A stretch of DNA of 64,000 nucleotides from Dehalococcoidia bacterium (GCA_041649635.1 JBAZMV010000001.1:186001-250000); one strand, 5' to 3'; counted from the first letter of the stretch, positions 19,048 to 28,569 are shown. Translations and numbers: made by a program. Notes: generated from the sequence alone by a model not told the origin.

Positions 19048-19749
19048 ATGGCCAGGCGGAAAAAGGCGCAAGCAGAAAAGGGCGTTTCCACCGAGAGCGA
19101 ATCGGTGCGGCATCTGCGCGACTCCATCGCGGGCGGGAAGCACTGGTTCACCGCGCTGCTGGAGTCCATAGCGCTATGGACCCTCCCCGAGGAAACATAT
19201 AAAGACAGGACATACCGCTACCTTATCGGTGGCGAGGCCTTCGACTGGCTGCTGCTGGCCGAGCGGCTTCTAGCGGAGGTCGAACACCTTGTGCCCAAGT
19301 CCGAAGTCGTCGACCTGCTGTTCCATTCCAGGATGCCCGTCCCGATAACAGACGATGAGTTCAAAGATTTGATCGGCGCATCAAAGTACAGCGCGCAGCT
19401 CAACTATTTCTACGGGGTGACGGTGGAGGAGGCGCTGGTGCTGGCTGTCGAGGGGGAGGTGCGCAAGGAGCAGGCAGCGCGGGGCATCAGCGAGGGGGAG
19501 GAGCTGGGGGAGGAGGTCTGCCGGCGGCTGTACGGGGCATCGCGACACGCATTGCTGGTCAAGTTCCGCAAGGAGAAGGGTTACGCCCGGGGCCGCTCCA
19601 TCCAGTTTCAGGAGCTGAAGGAATTCACCTACTGGCTATTCAAGTACCGCGTGAGCAACTCGGACAAGGCGCGTATAGCCAGCGACACGGCCAAGGGCTT
19701 GAAGGAGCTGGAGCGCCAGTGGAAGCACAGGCACAAGAGTCGCGAGTAG
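19048..19749 (+). CDS. Conserved-looking hypothetical protein
   Basis: A 233-residue basic soluble protein with no signal peptide and no recognisable domain. It has an Arg/Lys-rich N-terminus (MARRKKAQAEKG) and is otherwise helical, with an aromatic-rich middle (YFYGV) and a Lys/Arg-rich C-terminus (RQWKHRHKSRE), which suggests nucleic-acid contact. Codon use and GC content fit the neighbouring housekeeping genes, so it is a real gene. It sits alone between two repeat clusters. Confidence 0.7.
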   Translation: MARRKKAQAEKGVSTESESVRHLRDSIAGGKHWFTALLESIALWTLPEETYKDRTYRYLIGGEAFDWLLLAERLLAEVEHLVPKSEVVDLLFHSRMPVPITDDEFKDLIGASKYSAQLNYFYGVTVEEALVLAVEGEVRKEQAARGISEGEELGEEVCRRLYGASRHALLVKFRKEKGYARGRSIQFQELKEFTYWLFKYRVSNSDKARIASDTAKGLKELERQWKHRHKSRE

Positions 19750-19976
19750 CGGATATGTAGGGGCGAGGTCGCCTCGCCCTATTGATTGTCGATGAGTTTC
19801 GGAGCTATTCTCCGAACCCCCTAAATCCCCCATACGTTGGGGGACTTTTATTTATTTAGGGGACACCCCTATAACCCCGTCAGGAGACCCTGTCTCCTGT
19901 ACCTCCTGCAGTCTGTCATTCTGAACGCAGTGAAGAATCTCGTATGTGAACTACGATTGGCGTGTCGTTTCTTTGC
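19750..19976. repeat. Repeat cluster after the hypothetical gene
   Basis: It contains a GTAGGGGCGAGGTCGCCTCGCCC palindrome (19757-19780), a CCCCC(n)TTGGGGG...AGGGGACACCCCTATAACCCC...CTCCTG copy (19815-19905) and GTCATTCTGAACGCAG (19917-19940). No gene is supported. Confidence 0.7.
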
Positions 19977-20765
19977 TTACTTCGGTTTGAAGGCTTTGAC
20001 CGCAATGCTGGCTATGATCGAATTGCCGCCGCAGCAGCTTCCCGGGGCGCTGTCACCCCTGGTCTCGACAACAACAGGCTTATTGAATCCCGCTTCGCGG
20101 ATTTTCTGCAGATATGCTTTCTCGTCGATGGCGCCGCCTATGCAGCAGGCCCATTGCGTCATGTCCTGACGCACCGATTCCGGCAGCTCGCCGTGGGTTA
20201 CCATATCGGAGACGCACAGCCTGCCGCCGGGCTTGAGCACGCGGAAGGCCTCTTTGAACACGACGTCTTTGTCCGGCGAGAGATTGATTACACAGTTCGA
20301 TATGATGACATCGACTGATTCGCTGTCGACCGGCATGTGCTCCATCTCGCCAAGGCGGAACTCGACGTTCTTGACGCCCATCTTGTCGGCGTTCATCCGC
20401 GCCAGCTTAATCATCTCCGGCGTCATGTCCAACCCGATAACCCGTCCCTTGGGCCCGACATTATTGGCCGCGAGGAAGCAGTCCAAGCCTCCCCCGCTTC
20501 CGAGGTCGAGCACTGTCTCCCCCGGTTTGAGCTCGGACAGGGCGATGGGATTGCCGCAACCGAGGGAGGGGATGTCCGTTGATATGGCCGCCAGTTCCTC
20601 ACTGGAATACAGCAGGATGGCGTTGCTGATATCCTCGGTTTCGCCGCCGCAACAACAGCTTGAAGCCTCATCGGGCGGCTGGCAGCATGAGGTGTGCTGC
20701 GCCGCTATCTGGCCGTAGAGCTCGCGCACGGTTGATTTGATAAGTTTCTCTTTATTTGAGTCCAT
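19977..20765 (-). CDS. arsM: Arsenite methyltransferase
   Basis: A 262-residue SAM-dependent enzyme that methylates As(III) to volatile or excreted species. Motif I is LDLGSGGGLDCF (about residues 82-93), with GLDMTPEMI after it. Cysteines that bind arsenic are a cluster near residues 28-39 (CCQPP, SSCCCGG), C in ISNCVINL (about 158), CC near 208 and CC near 246. The start at 20765 follows AGGAG. It is the second gene of a two-gene unit with the AbrB-like regulator, 13 bases upstream. Confidence 0.93.
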   Translation of the reverse strand: MDSNKEKLIKSTVRELYGQIAAQHTSCCQPPDEASSCCCGGETEDISNAILLYSSEELAAISTDIPSLGCGNPIALSELKPGETVLDLGSGGGLDCFLAANNVGPKGRVIGLDMTPEMIKLARMNADKMGVKNVEFRLGEMEHMPVDSESVDVIISNCVINLSPDKDVVFKEAFRVLKPGGRLCVSDMVTHGELPESVRQDMTQWACCIGGAIDEKAYLQKIREAGFNKPVVVETRGDSAPGSCCGGNSIIASIAVKAFKPK

Positions 20766-20778
20766 AATCACTCCTATA

Positions 20779-21042
20779 TTATCTAGCTATCTCTTTCATC
20801 ATCGGGCCAAGCATGTCCTTCACCATTCCTGCGATCTCGCTGGCCTTTATTAAAGCGAGACAGCACACTTCTCCGTCCTTTTCCCAGCTTACTAAGGCCA
20901 GCTTGTCACCGGGGCGTATTTTTGCTTTATCTCGCACCTCTTTGGGAAGCACCATCTGGCCCCTGTCATCAACGCTGATTACGGAATCTACCTTAAAGCA
21001 GTTGCCCGCCATAGATTCGCAGCATTGTTTTTTATTTGACAT
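20779..21042 (-). CDS. AbrB/SpoVT-domain protein with cysteine tails (HgcC-like)
   Basis: An 87-residue protein. Residues 18-60 form a SpoVT/AbrB swapped-hairpin DNA-binding domain (VISVDDRGQMVLPKEVRDKA, then RPGDKLALVSW). N-terminal CC and C (residues 7-8 and 15) and CC at about 60 could bind arsenite or another soft metal, so it may sense metal and act as the regulator of arsM. Proteins of this type have been described near hgcAB mercury-methylation genes (HgcC-like); no hgcAB is present in this window. The ATG at 21042 has AGGTG upstream. Confidence 0.82.
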   Translation of the reverse strand: MSNKKQCCESMAGNCFKVDSVISVDDRGQMVLPKEVRDKAKIRPGDKLALVSWEKDGEVCCLALIKASEIAGMVKDMLGPMMKEIAR

Positions 21043-21067
21043 TTACATCACCTGCCGACTTAATAAT

Positions 21068-21083
21068 TTCTGAAAATTCAGAA
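21068..21083 (-). promoter_or_regulatory. Palindromic operator in front of the AbrB-arsM pair
   Basis: TTCTGAA-AA-TTCAGAA is a 16-base palindrome that begins 25 bases upstream of the AbrB ATG. A -10-like box on the minus strand (GATAATAT, RC of 21092-21099) lies just upstream of it, so the site would overlap the start of transcription and could repress it. The protein that binds is unknown; the adjacent AbrB-like protein is a candidate. Confidence 0.5.
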
Positions 21084-21489
21084 TACACTGAAATATTATC
21101 ACAGATGCGAAGGCAGTGTCAATGGCTTTTTGAAGAAGCAAAGACGTAGGGGCGAGGTTGCCTCGCCCGAGTCGTGGATGAGACGGGTAGGGGCTTGATT
21201 AATCAAGCCCTTACGGGACACCCCTATCCTTACATATTACGGAAGGAAACCGTTATCTGTCATTGCGAGCGTAGCGAAGCAATCTCCGGCTATGTCACCC
21301 CACACGAATGATGAGATTGCCACGTCGCCCTTCCGTATACCTTAGTAACATGGAATCCTTCCAGACATTTATATTCTGGAAGGATTCACAATGACAGGAG
21401 CTTGGCGGGTCGAGACCAGCCCTACATCGTCCGAGAAGAATCGCGGATTTGTATTTGAGGTAGGGGCACGGCGTGCCGTGCCCCCGGTC
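21084..21489. repeat. Repeat-rich gap between arsM operon and valS
   Basis: No gene is supported. It contains GTAGGGGCGAGGTTGCCTCGCCC (about 21147-21170), AGGGGCTTGATTAATCAAGCCC (21190-21211), a MITE-like copy (21259-21395, GTCATTGCGAG at left and CACAATGAC at right) carrying the GGAATCCTTCCAG...CTGGAAGGATT hairpin, and the perfect GGGGCACGGC-GT-GCCGTGCCCC hairpin (21463-21484) just downstream of valS. Confidence 0.72.
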
Positions 21490-24132
21490 TTACAGCTCCG
21501 AAAGCCGCTCGTTGAGCGTGGCCAGCTTATTCTTGAGCGAAACGAGCTTCTCACACTCGCGCTCCACCACCTGCGCGGGCGCCTTGGAGGTGAACTTCTC
21601 GTCGGCAAGCCTTGCACTCAGGCGATCAATCTCATTCTGACAGCCGTCGATCTCCTTCTGCAGGCGATTGCGCTCGGCGTCCGTGTCGACCATTCCTACC
21701 AATGGCAGGATGACCTCGGCGCCGTTCAATACGATCGTTTTGGCTTTGTCGGGCCGCGCGCAACTCGTGTCGGCGATGGTCAGCGGGCGCGCCCGCGCCA
21801 GCGTCTCGATGGCCTGAGCTTGCGATTTGATGAATGGTTTCAGGTCGGTCGCGGCTACGATGGCCTCGATCCACTTTGCCGGCTCTACGCGCAGCTCGGC
21901 GCGGGTGTTACGGATGGAGCGCACGATATCGAGAACTATGGCCATCTGCTTTTCTATATCATCGTCGAGGGCGCCGGCGTCGGCTGTGGGATACGATGAT
22001 ATCATTATGGATTCGGCCTGTACTCCGGGAAGGAGCGGCCGTACGTTCTGCCATATCTCCTCGGTGATGAAAGGCATCGCCGGGTGCAGCAGCCGCAACG
22101 ACTTGTCGAGCACGTGCACCAGAACGGGCAGCGGCGAGTTCGTTTTGTCCTTAAGGCGCAGCTTGGATATCTCTATGTACCAGTCGCAGAACTCGCCCCA
22201 TACGAAGTCGTGTATCTGGCGCAGCGCCTCGCCAAACTGGTAGTCGTTCATCAGCGTGTCGACGTTGCCGATGAGGCGGTTGAGACGGCTCAGTATCCAG
22301 CGATCTTCAGCGGCAAGCTTCGTTTGTGCCAAATCGATAATTGTCTCATCTTCGACGTTGCCGAGGATGAAGCGCGAGGCGTTCCACAGCTTGTTACAGA
22401 AGTTGCGCGAGGCCTCCATCTTGCTGTCGCTCAGCCGAATATCGTTGCCCGGCGAGTTCCCCGTCGACAGCGATAGCCGTAATGCATCGGTCCCGTACTT
22501 ATCGATGACGTCGAGCGGGTTGACGACGTTGCCCTTGACCTTGCTCATCTTCTCGCCCTTCTCGTCGCGCACCAGGCCGTGCAGGTAGACGGTGTGGAAG
22601 GGCGCTTTGCCCGTGTTCTCGATGCCCATCATGATCATACGGGCCACCCAGAAAAAGAGGATATCGTAGCCGGTCTCCATCACCGACGTCGGGTAAAAAT
22701 AATCGAGGTCTTCAGTCTTATCCGGCCAGCCCAGCGTGGAGTGCGGCCAGAGCCCGGAGCTGAACCACGTATCGAGCACATCAGAATCCTGTTCGATCTT
22801 ACTCGATCCGCATTTGGCGCACTGCGTTGGCTCTTCGACGCTTACGGTCAGCCCTTTGCAGTCGGCGCAGTACCACACCGGTATGCGGTGGCCCCACCAC
22901 AGCTGGCGGCTGATGCACCAGTCGCGGATATTCTCCATCCAGTTGAGGTATGTCTTGGCGAAGCGCTCGGGTATTATCTTTATCTCGCCGCTCTTCACCG
23001 CTTCGATGGCAGGCGCAGCTAAAGGCTCAATATTGACGAACCACTGGCTCGAGGCCCACGGCTCGATGATGGTGCTGCAGCGGCTGCAATGACCTACGGC
23101 GTGCTGGTGGCTGTCTATCTTGACCAGCAGCCCCTCGCGCTCCAGGTCGGCGACGATGTGCTTGCGGCACTCGAAACGGTCGAGCCCTTTATATTTGCCG
23201 GCGTTCTCGTTCATCGTGCCGTCGCGGTTCAGTATGTTCACCAGCGGCAGGTTATGGCGCTGGCCCACCTCGAAGTCCACCGGGTCGTGGGCCGGGGTTA
23301 TCTTGACGGCGCCCGTGCCGAAGGCAACTTCCACCGCTTCGTCCGCGATCACCGGTATCTCCCTGCCGATCTCGGGCAATATGGCTGTCTTGCCGACAAA
23401 CATCTTATTGCGCTCGTCATTGGGGTTCACCGCCACCGCCGTGTCGCCGAGTATGGTCTCGGGCCGGGTCGTGGCGACAGTTATAAAATCGGAGCTGTCT
23501 TTCAACGGATATTTTACATACCATAAATGGCCTGTGTGGTCGTCGTGGTCCACTTCGAGGTCTGATATGGCCGTGGTGCAGCGCGGGCACCAATTGATGA
23601 TGCGCTCGCCGCGATAGATGAGGCCCTTCTCATAGAGCCGCACGAATGTGGTGCGCACTGCCTTCGACGGCCCGTCGTCGAGCGTAAAGCGCTCGCGGCT
23701 CCAGTCGCAGGATGTGCCCAGCCGCTTGTGCTGTTCCGTGATGCGGCTGCCGTGTTTCTCCACCCATTTCCACATGCGCCTGGTGAATTCCTCGCGTCCC
23801 AGTTCCTGACGCGTCTTCTTCTCCCTGGCCAGCTCCCTTTCGACTACAAACTGCGTAGCTATGCCGGCGTGGTCCGTGCCCGGCAGCCATAGCGCAGGCT
23901 CGCCCTTCATGCGGTGCCAGCGCACCATGATATCCTCCAGGGTGGCCGGGAGCACGTGGCCGAGGTGAAGCTCGCCGGTCACGTTGGGGGGCGGCATTAT
24001 AATTACAAAGGGCTGCTTCGTGCGGTCGATCTTCGGGGTGAAGTAGCCCTTCTCCGTCCAGAAGCGGTACCATTTGGCCTCCGCGTTCTTTGGATCGTAA
24101 GCTTTAGGTATCTCGGATAGTCTTGTTCCCAT
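21490..24132 (-). CDS. valS: Valine--tRNA ligase
   Basis: An 880-residue class Ia synthetase. The HIGH motif appears as GELHLGHV within PPPNVTGELHLGH (residues 48-60). The KMSKS loop reads KMSKVKGNV, with a Val where Ser is usual. The editing domain holds TTRPETILGDTAVAVNP, and the C-terminal 60 residues form the Val-specific coiled coil. It charges tRNA-Val in the cytoplasm. It is the full usual length. The ATG at 24132 has no strong ribosome site. Confidence 0.97.
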   Translation of the reverse strand: MGTRLSEIPKAYDPKNAEAKWYRFWTEKGYFTPKIDRTKQPFVIIMPPPNVTGELHLGHVLPATLEDIMVRWHRMKGEPALWLPGTDHAGIATQFVVERELAREKKTRQELGREEFTRRMWKWVEKHGSRITEQHKRLGTSCDWSRERFTLDDGPSKAVRTTFVRLYEKGLIYRGERIINWCPRCTTAISDLEVDHDDHTGHLWYVKYPLKDSSDFITVATTRPETILGDTAVAVNPNDERNKMFVGKTAILPEIGREIPVIADEAVEVAFGTGAVKITPAHDPVDFEVGQRHNLPLVNILNRDGTMNENAGKYKGLDRFECRKHIVADLEREGLLVKIDSHQHAVGHCSRCSTIIEPWASSQWFVNIEPLAAPAIEAVKSGEIKIIPERFAKTYLNWMENIRDWCISRQLWWGHRIPVWYCADCKGLTVSVEEPTQCAKCGSSKIEQDSDVLDTWFSSGLWPHSTLGWPDKTEDLDYFYPTSVMETGYDILFFWVARMIMMGIENTGKAPFHTVYLHGLVRDEKGEKMSKVKGNVVNPLDVIDKYGTDALRLSLSTGNSPGNDIRLSDSKMEASRNFCNKLWNASRFILGNVEDETIIDLAQTKLAAEDRWILSRLNRLIGNVDTLMNDYQFGEALRQIHDFVWGEFCDWYIEISKLRLKDKTNSPLPVLVHVLDKSLRLLHPAMPFITEEIWQNVRPLLPGVQAESIMISSYPTADAGALDDDIEKQMAIVLDIVRSIRNTRAELRVEPAKWIEAIVAATDLKPFIKSQAQAIETLARARPLTIADTSCARPDKAKTIVLNGAEVILPLVGMVDTDAERNRLQKEIDGCQNEIDRLSARLADEKFTSKAPAQVVERECEKLVSLKNKLATLNERLSEL

Positions 24133-24355
24133 TTCCTCGCTTTTCTCGTGTTTCTAGAAATTTTTTTGGTCGTGATAACAAGGGTTTGATTAATCAAGCC
24201 CCTACATCGTTATCGATTGTGTAGGGGCGACCCTTGTGGTCGCCCACCGAGGGCAGGCACAAGACCTGCCCCTACGGGACACATTTCCTGATGGGCACCC
24301 TACATCTATATAGCTATCTATTGTGTAGGGACGATTCATGAATCGCCCGCGGTGT
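24133..24355. repeat. GTAGGGGCG-type palindromes between coaBC and valS
   Basis: AGGGTTTGATTAATCAAGCCCCTAC (about 24180-24205) and GTAGGGGCGACC...GGTCGCCC (24221-24244) and related inverted arms follow one another up to 24350. No gene or clear terminator is supported. Confidence 0.6.
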
Positions 24356-25570
24356 CTAATCCCTGCCATCGGCTCTCCTTTTTAAATTCAGAAGGGCCAC
24401 CACTCGGTCCAATATCTTATCCGCTACCTCCAGCTTGGGCAGCAGCGGCAACCTGGTCACCTTGCCATCCCTGTCTATCAGCACCACCTTATTACTGTCG
24501 GCATCGAAGCCGCTGTTGATTTGGGTGATGTCGTTGGCTACGATTAGGTCCAGGTTCTTTTTGAACCGCTTCTCCCGGGCATTCTTCAGCAAATGCTCGC
24601 TCTCCGCCGCGAATCCGACCCGAATCATATCGCCTTTCAACGCGCCGAGTATGTCCGGGTTCTCCGCCAGCTCCAGACTCCATGTTTCAGCATCGCCCTT
24701 TTTTATCTTCTCGGATGATGTCATCTTGGCGCGGTAGTCGGCGGGGGCGGCGGCCATGATAACCACGTCGGCGTCAGCGCCGGCAAGTATGCACGCGTCC
24801 CTCATCTGGATGGTCGTCTGGACCCTGATCAGCTTCACGCCGACAGGAGGGACGAGCGCGGTTGGAGCGCTCACCAGAGCTACTTCGGCGCCGCGGTCGC
24901 GTGCAGCCTCGGCGATGGCATAACCCATCTTTCCGGAGGAGCGGTTGCTGATATGGCGCACCGGGTCCAGAGGCTCCTGCGTGCCGCCCGCACTCACGAG
25001 TATCTTAACCTTGGCCAGGTCGCCTAATCTACCCAGTATCTGATGTATCGTGCCGCGGATATCGTCGGTCTCAATAAAACGGCCCCGTCCCCACCCTCCG
25101 GAAGCCAGGCGCCCCTCGGCAGGGCCGACAAAGGTAACACCCCTGGCCTTCAGCGCGCTGATGTTATCCTGTGTGGCGGGGTTTTCATACATATTAGAGT
25201 GCATGGCAGGCGATATAAGCACCGGCGCTCTTGTGGCCAGAACGGTGCAGGTCAGGATATCGTCGGCGATACCCGCGGCCAGCTTGGCGATGATGTTCGC
25301 TGTCGCCGGAGCTATGGCCACGACGTCGGCCTGTTCCGCCAGCGAGATATGCCAGTCCTCGGCCCCGCTGTCCCTGTCGAACATGCCCGTGATGACCGGC
25401 TGGTCGGTGACGCGTTTGAATGTCAGCGGCTTGACGAACTCCTGCGCCGATGCGGTCATCACCGTAATGACCCTGGCCCCGTCCTGCGTGAGCTTGCTGG
25501 CCAGATCGGCTGCCTTGTACGCGGCTATGCTGCCCGTGATTCCCAGTACAACGGTTTTGTCCTTAATCAT
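24356..25570 (-). CDS. coaBC: Phosphopantothenoylcysteine decarboxylase / phosphopantothenate--cysteine ligase
   Basis: A 404-residue bifunctional enzyme that makes 4'-phosphopantetheine from phosphopantothenate in two steps of coenzyme A synthesis. The N-terminal CoaC flavoprotein has GITGSIAAYKAADL and the active-site loop SPAMHSNMYENP (about residue 121). The C-terminal CoaB half has SAGGTQEPLDPVRHISN and SSGKMG (about 194-218). It lies 10 bases after coaX in the same direction, so the CoA genes form an operon. Confidence 0.95.
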   Translation of the reverse strand: MIKDKTVVLGITGSIAAYKAADLASKLTQDGARVITVMTASAQEFVKPLTFKRVTDQPVITGMFDRDSGAEDWHISLAEQADVVAIAPATANIIAKLAAGIADDILTCTVLATRAPVLISPAMHSNMYENPATQDNISALKARGVTFVGPAEGRLASGGWGRGRFIETDDIRGTIHQILGRLGDLAKVKILVSAGGTQEPLDPVRHISNRSSGKMGYAIAEAARDRGAEVALVSAPTALVPPVGVKLIRVQTTIQMRDACILAGADADVVIMAAAPADYRAKMTSSEKIKKGDAETWSLELAENPDILGALKGDMIRVGFAAESEHLLKNAREKRFKKNLDLIVANDITQINSGFDADSNKVVLIDRDGKVTRLPLLPKLEVADKILDRVVALLNLKRRADGRD

Positions 25571-25580
25571 CGCTCTTCTC

Positions 25581-26345
25581 CTACCGGTTCATCTCGTAAA
25601 TCAACCTCAGCCCGATGAGCGTCAGGTCTTTATTCACCGTGTCGATTATCTTTGTCTCCGACGCGAACACGGATGACAGCCCTCCCGTAGCGATCACCTT
25701 CGCTTTTTCTCCCAGTTCCTTGCGTATACGAGTAACGAGACTCTCAATGAGGCCGACATAGCCGAACATGATGCCCGACTGCATGGCCTCGATGCTGTTC
25801 TTCCCGATGGTCTTCTCGGGCGCAACGAGCTCGACGTGCGGCAGTTTCGAGGTTCTTGTTGAAAGAGCCTCCGCCGTTATCCCGACTCCGGGGGCGATAG
25901 CGCCTCCAAGGTAGTCGCCGTTCTTGGATATGACATCGAACGTAGTTGCCGTGCCGAAGTCGATCACGATCAGTGTGCCGCAATATATGCGATGGGCCGC
26001 CGCGGTATTCACAATGCGGTCGGCGCCCACCTCTCTCGGATTGTCCGTGCAGACACGTACCCCGGTCTTCACGCCGGGGCCGACTATGAGCGGAGTTGTT
26101 TCAATGTACCTGGAACACAAGTCCTCCATGGTCCCCAGCAGCGAAGGCACCACACAGGCCATACCGATCTCATCTATATCCTCGAAGGCCAGCCCTTCGC
26201 CCGTCAGAAGGCTCGATAACAGGACAGCGTATTCGTCAGCCGTCTTCTTTACATCGGTAGCGACGCTCCATGTCGAGACCAGCCGTTCGTCATCAAAAAC
26301 GCCCAGTGTTATGTTGGTGTTACCGATATCAATTGCGAGTAACAT
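25581..26345 (-). CDS. coaX: Type III pantothenate kinase
   Basis: A 254-residue ASKHA-fold kinase that phosphorylates pantothenate, the first committed step of CoA synthesis. DIGNTN (residues 5-10), VDFGTATTFDVI-type strand (IDFGTATTFD, about 124) and GVGITAEALSTRTSKLP (about 147) are the type III signatures. It belongs with coaBC immediately downstream and needs a monovalent cation in characterised members. Confidence 0.95.
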   Translation of the reverse strand: MLLAIDIGNTNITLGVFDDERLVSTWSVATDVKKTADEYAVLLSSLLTGEGLAFEDIDEIGMACVVPSLLGTMEDLCSRYIETTPLIVGPGVKTGVRVCTDNPREVGADRIVNTAAAHRIYCGTLIVIDFGTATTFDVISKNGDYLGGAIAPGVGITAEALSTRTSKLPHVELVAPEKTIGKNSIEAMQSGIMFGYVGLIESLVTRIRKELGEKAKVIATGGLSSVFASETKIIDTVNKDLTLIGLRLIYEMNR

Positions 26346-26480
26346 CTGAACCCCCTGTTAGCCCCCCATATTTCTGCTCGGCGTAGTGTTCCTCACCTAG
26401 CCGAAGGTTGAAGGTGAAGAACACCTTCAATAGCGTAAAAACTCAATCCGGAATCCAGATCGGGCGAGACGAACCTCGCC
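26346..26480. repeat. Short gap with a GGGCGAG palindrome
   Basis: GGGCGAGACGAACCTCGCCC (26462-26481) is a perfect-armed member of the palindrome family and touches the stop codon of nnrDE. GAAGGTTGAAGGTGAAGAAC just before it contains a small imperfect repeat. No gene is seen. Confidence 0.5.
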
Positions 26481-28034
26481 CTACGACTTTAGATTTTTAA
26501 TGACCTTCGGCAGCGCCGGCAGCAGGTCGCTGGCGATCATGCCCGTATCGCCCATCTCGTCTCTCACCAGTTCGGCGGCGGCTGTGTGTAAATAGACGCC
26601 GCAGGCGGCCGCGTCGCCGAGTGACAGTCCTTGTGCCAACAATCCGGCGACGGTTCCGGCCAGCACGTCGCCCGTGCCCGCCGATGCCAGCCCGGGGTTA
26701 GCCGCGGCGTTTATCTTTGCGCTGCCGCCGGGCATTGCGATTATCGAGTTGGCCCCTTTTAAAATAACCGTTTTATTCCATTTGGCGGCGCACTCCCGCG
26801 CCGTACCCAGCCTGTCCTGCGTTACGGCCTTCATCGACAGGCCGCTGAGCCTGGCCATCTCTCCCGGATGGGGAGTAAGTATAGCATCACGCTTAAGTTT
26901 TTTCCACCAGTCCGTGGTCTGCGCCAGCGCGTTGAGGGCATCGGCATCGACCACGATTTTCATCTTCAGCGACGCCGGCATCTTGAGCAATACGCTGCGG
27001 ACGAAATCGATGACCGCGGGGTGCTGACTAAGGCCGCACCCGATTAGCAGTACGTCGTAGTCGGCGAGACGCTCGTGCACTATCTTCGATGCCTTGCTGC
27101 TGATATATCCCGGCTCCGCCTCGGGCAGCGGCTCATAGGTAGCTTCCGTCAGTTTGGCAGCGAGGATCGGCTGGATGCTGCGCGCCGCGGCCAGCGTCAC
27201 CAGCCCGGCGCCCGCGCGCATGGCGGCCTCGCACGCGAGATAGGCCGCGCCGACATATTGCTGCGATCCGGCGCAGACCAGCACCTTGCCGAAGGTACCC
27301 TTGTGCGCGTTCCCAGGTCGTTTGGGAAGTGTCGACCTGATCCAGTCGACTGTTATTAACTCGGTCGCAATATTTTTACCCAGCTTCGACGGTATCCCTA
27401 TGTCGGCGACGACCATTTCGCCGATAAGCTCGCTGCCGGACGAATAAAATAATCCTATCTTGGGATATCCCAGCGTTATCGTCAGATCGACGGTCAAAGT
27501 CGCGGGGTCCGCCTCTCCGCTGTCGGAATCGAGACCGGAAGGGAGGTCGACGGCCACGATACGCATCGCGGGACGAGACTTTTTTGCGTCGCGCACCCGT
27601 TTCAGTACGTCTTTTACGGCTCCGCTTATCGGCCTCAGTTTGCCGGTGCCGAATACGGCGTCGACAACCACGTCGGCTGACGACAGCGCCTGATGCAGGT
27701 CGGCATATCTTTTGTCGTCTTCAGCTACGATGACGCGTATCACGCGCTCTTTAACCAGCCGCAAGTTCACGTCGTCTTTACGCGCCACAGGGAGGTAGAC
27801 GCAGACCCTGGCCCCCCAGTCGCGCAGATGGCGCGCCGTCACCAGCCCGTCACCGCCGTTGTTGCCGGGACCGGCGAGGATCACTATGTCGCATCCCGCT
27901 ACGTTTCCGACAAGTCTGTGTATATGCCGCGCGATGGCCAGTCCGGCGTGTTCCATGAGTTCGCTTGGCGGCACGCCCGCTGCATCGGAGCGGCGTTCCA
28001 GTTCGATCATCTCAGCGGTGGTTACTACCTTCAC
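26481..28034 (-). CDS. Bifunctional NAD(P)H-hydrate epimerase / ADP-dependent dehydratase
   Basis: A 517-residue repair enzyme for hydrated NAD(P)H. The N-terminal YjeF/NnrE epimerase domain (residues about 1-215) has the loop GPGNNGGDGLVTARHL. The C-terminal NnrD dehydratase (ribokinase-like, about 230-510) has the HPGEMARL motif and the catalytic loop AGTGDVLAGTVAGLLAQG. Bacterial fusions of this kind are standard. It overlaps the acpS stop by four bases, so acpS and this gene are translationally coupled. Confidence 0.94.
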   Translation of the reverse strand: MKVVTTAEMIELERRSDAAGVPPSELMEHAGLAIARHIHRLVGNVAGCDIVILAGPGNNGGDGLVTARHLRDWGARVCVYLPVARKDDVNLRLVKERVIRVIVAEDDKRYADLHQALSSADVVVDAVFGTGKLRPISGAVKDVLKRVRDAKKSRPAMRIVAVDLPSGLDSDSGEADPATLTVDLTITLGYPKIGLFYSSGSELIGEMVVADIGIPSKLGKNIATELITVDWIRSTLPKRPGNAHKGTFGKVLVCAGSQQYVGAAYLACEAAMRAGAGLVTLAAARSIQPILAAKLTEATYEPLPEAEPGYISSKASKIVHERLADYDVLLIGCGLSQHPAVIDFVRSVLLKMPASLKMKIVVDADALNALAQTTDWWKKLKRDAILTPHPGEMARLSGLSMKAVTQDRLGTARECAAKWNKTVILKGANSIIAMPGGSAKINAAANPGLASAGTGDVLAGTVAGLLAQGLSLGDAAACGVYLHTAAAELVRDEMGDTGMIASDLLPALPKVIKNLKS

Positions 28035-28396
28035 TGCACCTCTCCCACGACGGCGGCCACGGCCAGGTCGCGCGAATGCGACAGGCTTATGGAGAGACCG
28101 CCGAGGCCTAACTCTTCGGCCTTGCGTTTGGCGTGCCCGTGCAATATGACGAAAGGCTTGCCATCGTCGTTATTGAGAATTTCGATCTCGCGCCAGCCCA
28201 CGCCTTTGATGCCGGTGCCGAGGGCCTTCATAACAGCTTCTTTGGCGGCAAAGCGCACCGCCAACTCCGGAACGCGGTTGCGGCAGTGGCTGCGCTCGGC
28301 CTCGGTGTAGACGCGCTTCTGGAAGCGCTCGCCCCAGCGGGCCAGCGCCGACCGCACCCGGTCTATCTCTATCAGGTCTATACCTATTTCATGCAT
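28031..28396 (-). CDS. acpS: Holo-[acyl-carrier-protein] synthase
   Basis: A 121-residue phosphopantetheinyl transferase that moves 4'-phosphopantetheine from CoA to acyl carrier protein. GIDLIEIDRV (residues 4-13) and RFAAKEAVMKALGTG (about 48-62) hold the metal-binding Asp and Glu. It is the usual length. It is the first gene of an unbroken minus-strand run toward nnrDE, and fits the CoA genes that follow on the same strand. Confidence 0.93.
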   Translation of the reverse strand: MHEIGIDLIEIDRVRSALARWGERFQKRVYTEAERSHCRNRVPELAVRFAAKEAVMKALGTGIKGVGWREIEILNNDDGKPFVILHGHAKRKAEELGLGGLSISLSHSRDLAVAAVVGEVQ

Positions 28397-28474
28397 AGAA
28401 GTAAAGCCATTGTATACTATCTGACAATGTAGCTCAATAGCGAGCTGTTCGGGGTCAAATTACCAGCGCAATGA

Positions 28475-28504
28475 TTGCTTTTTAAAATGTTGGCATGCTA
28501 TAAT
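28475..28504 (+). promoter_or_regulatory. Sigma-70 promoter for the folD leader
   Basis: TTGCTT (28475-28480), an 18-base spacer and the perfect TATAAT (28499-28504). Transcription would start near 28511 and leave a leader of about 230 bases before the folD ATG at 28741. Confidence 0.68.
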
Positions 28505-28569
28505 TTCAACTTGGGCGCATTTAAATTTAGCTATGGCATCAGTTACATCAGTTGCATATGATCCCCGAA

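Noticed and set aside
20779..21042. Mercury methylation locus
   Set aside because: Only an HgcC-like AbrB protein is present; neither hgcA nor hgcB is in the window, and arsM is the partner.
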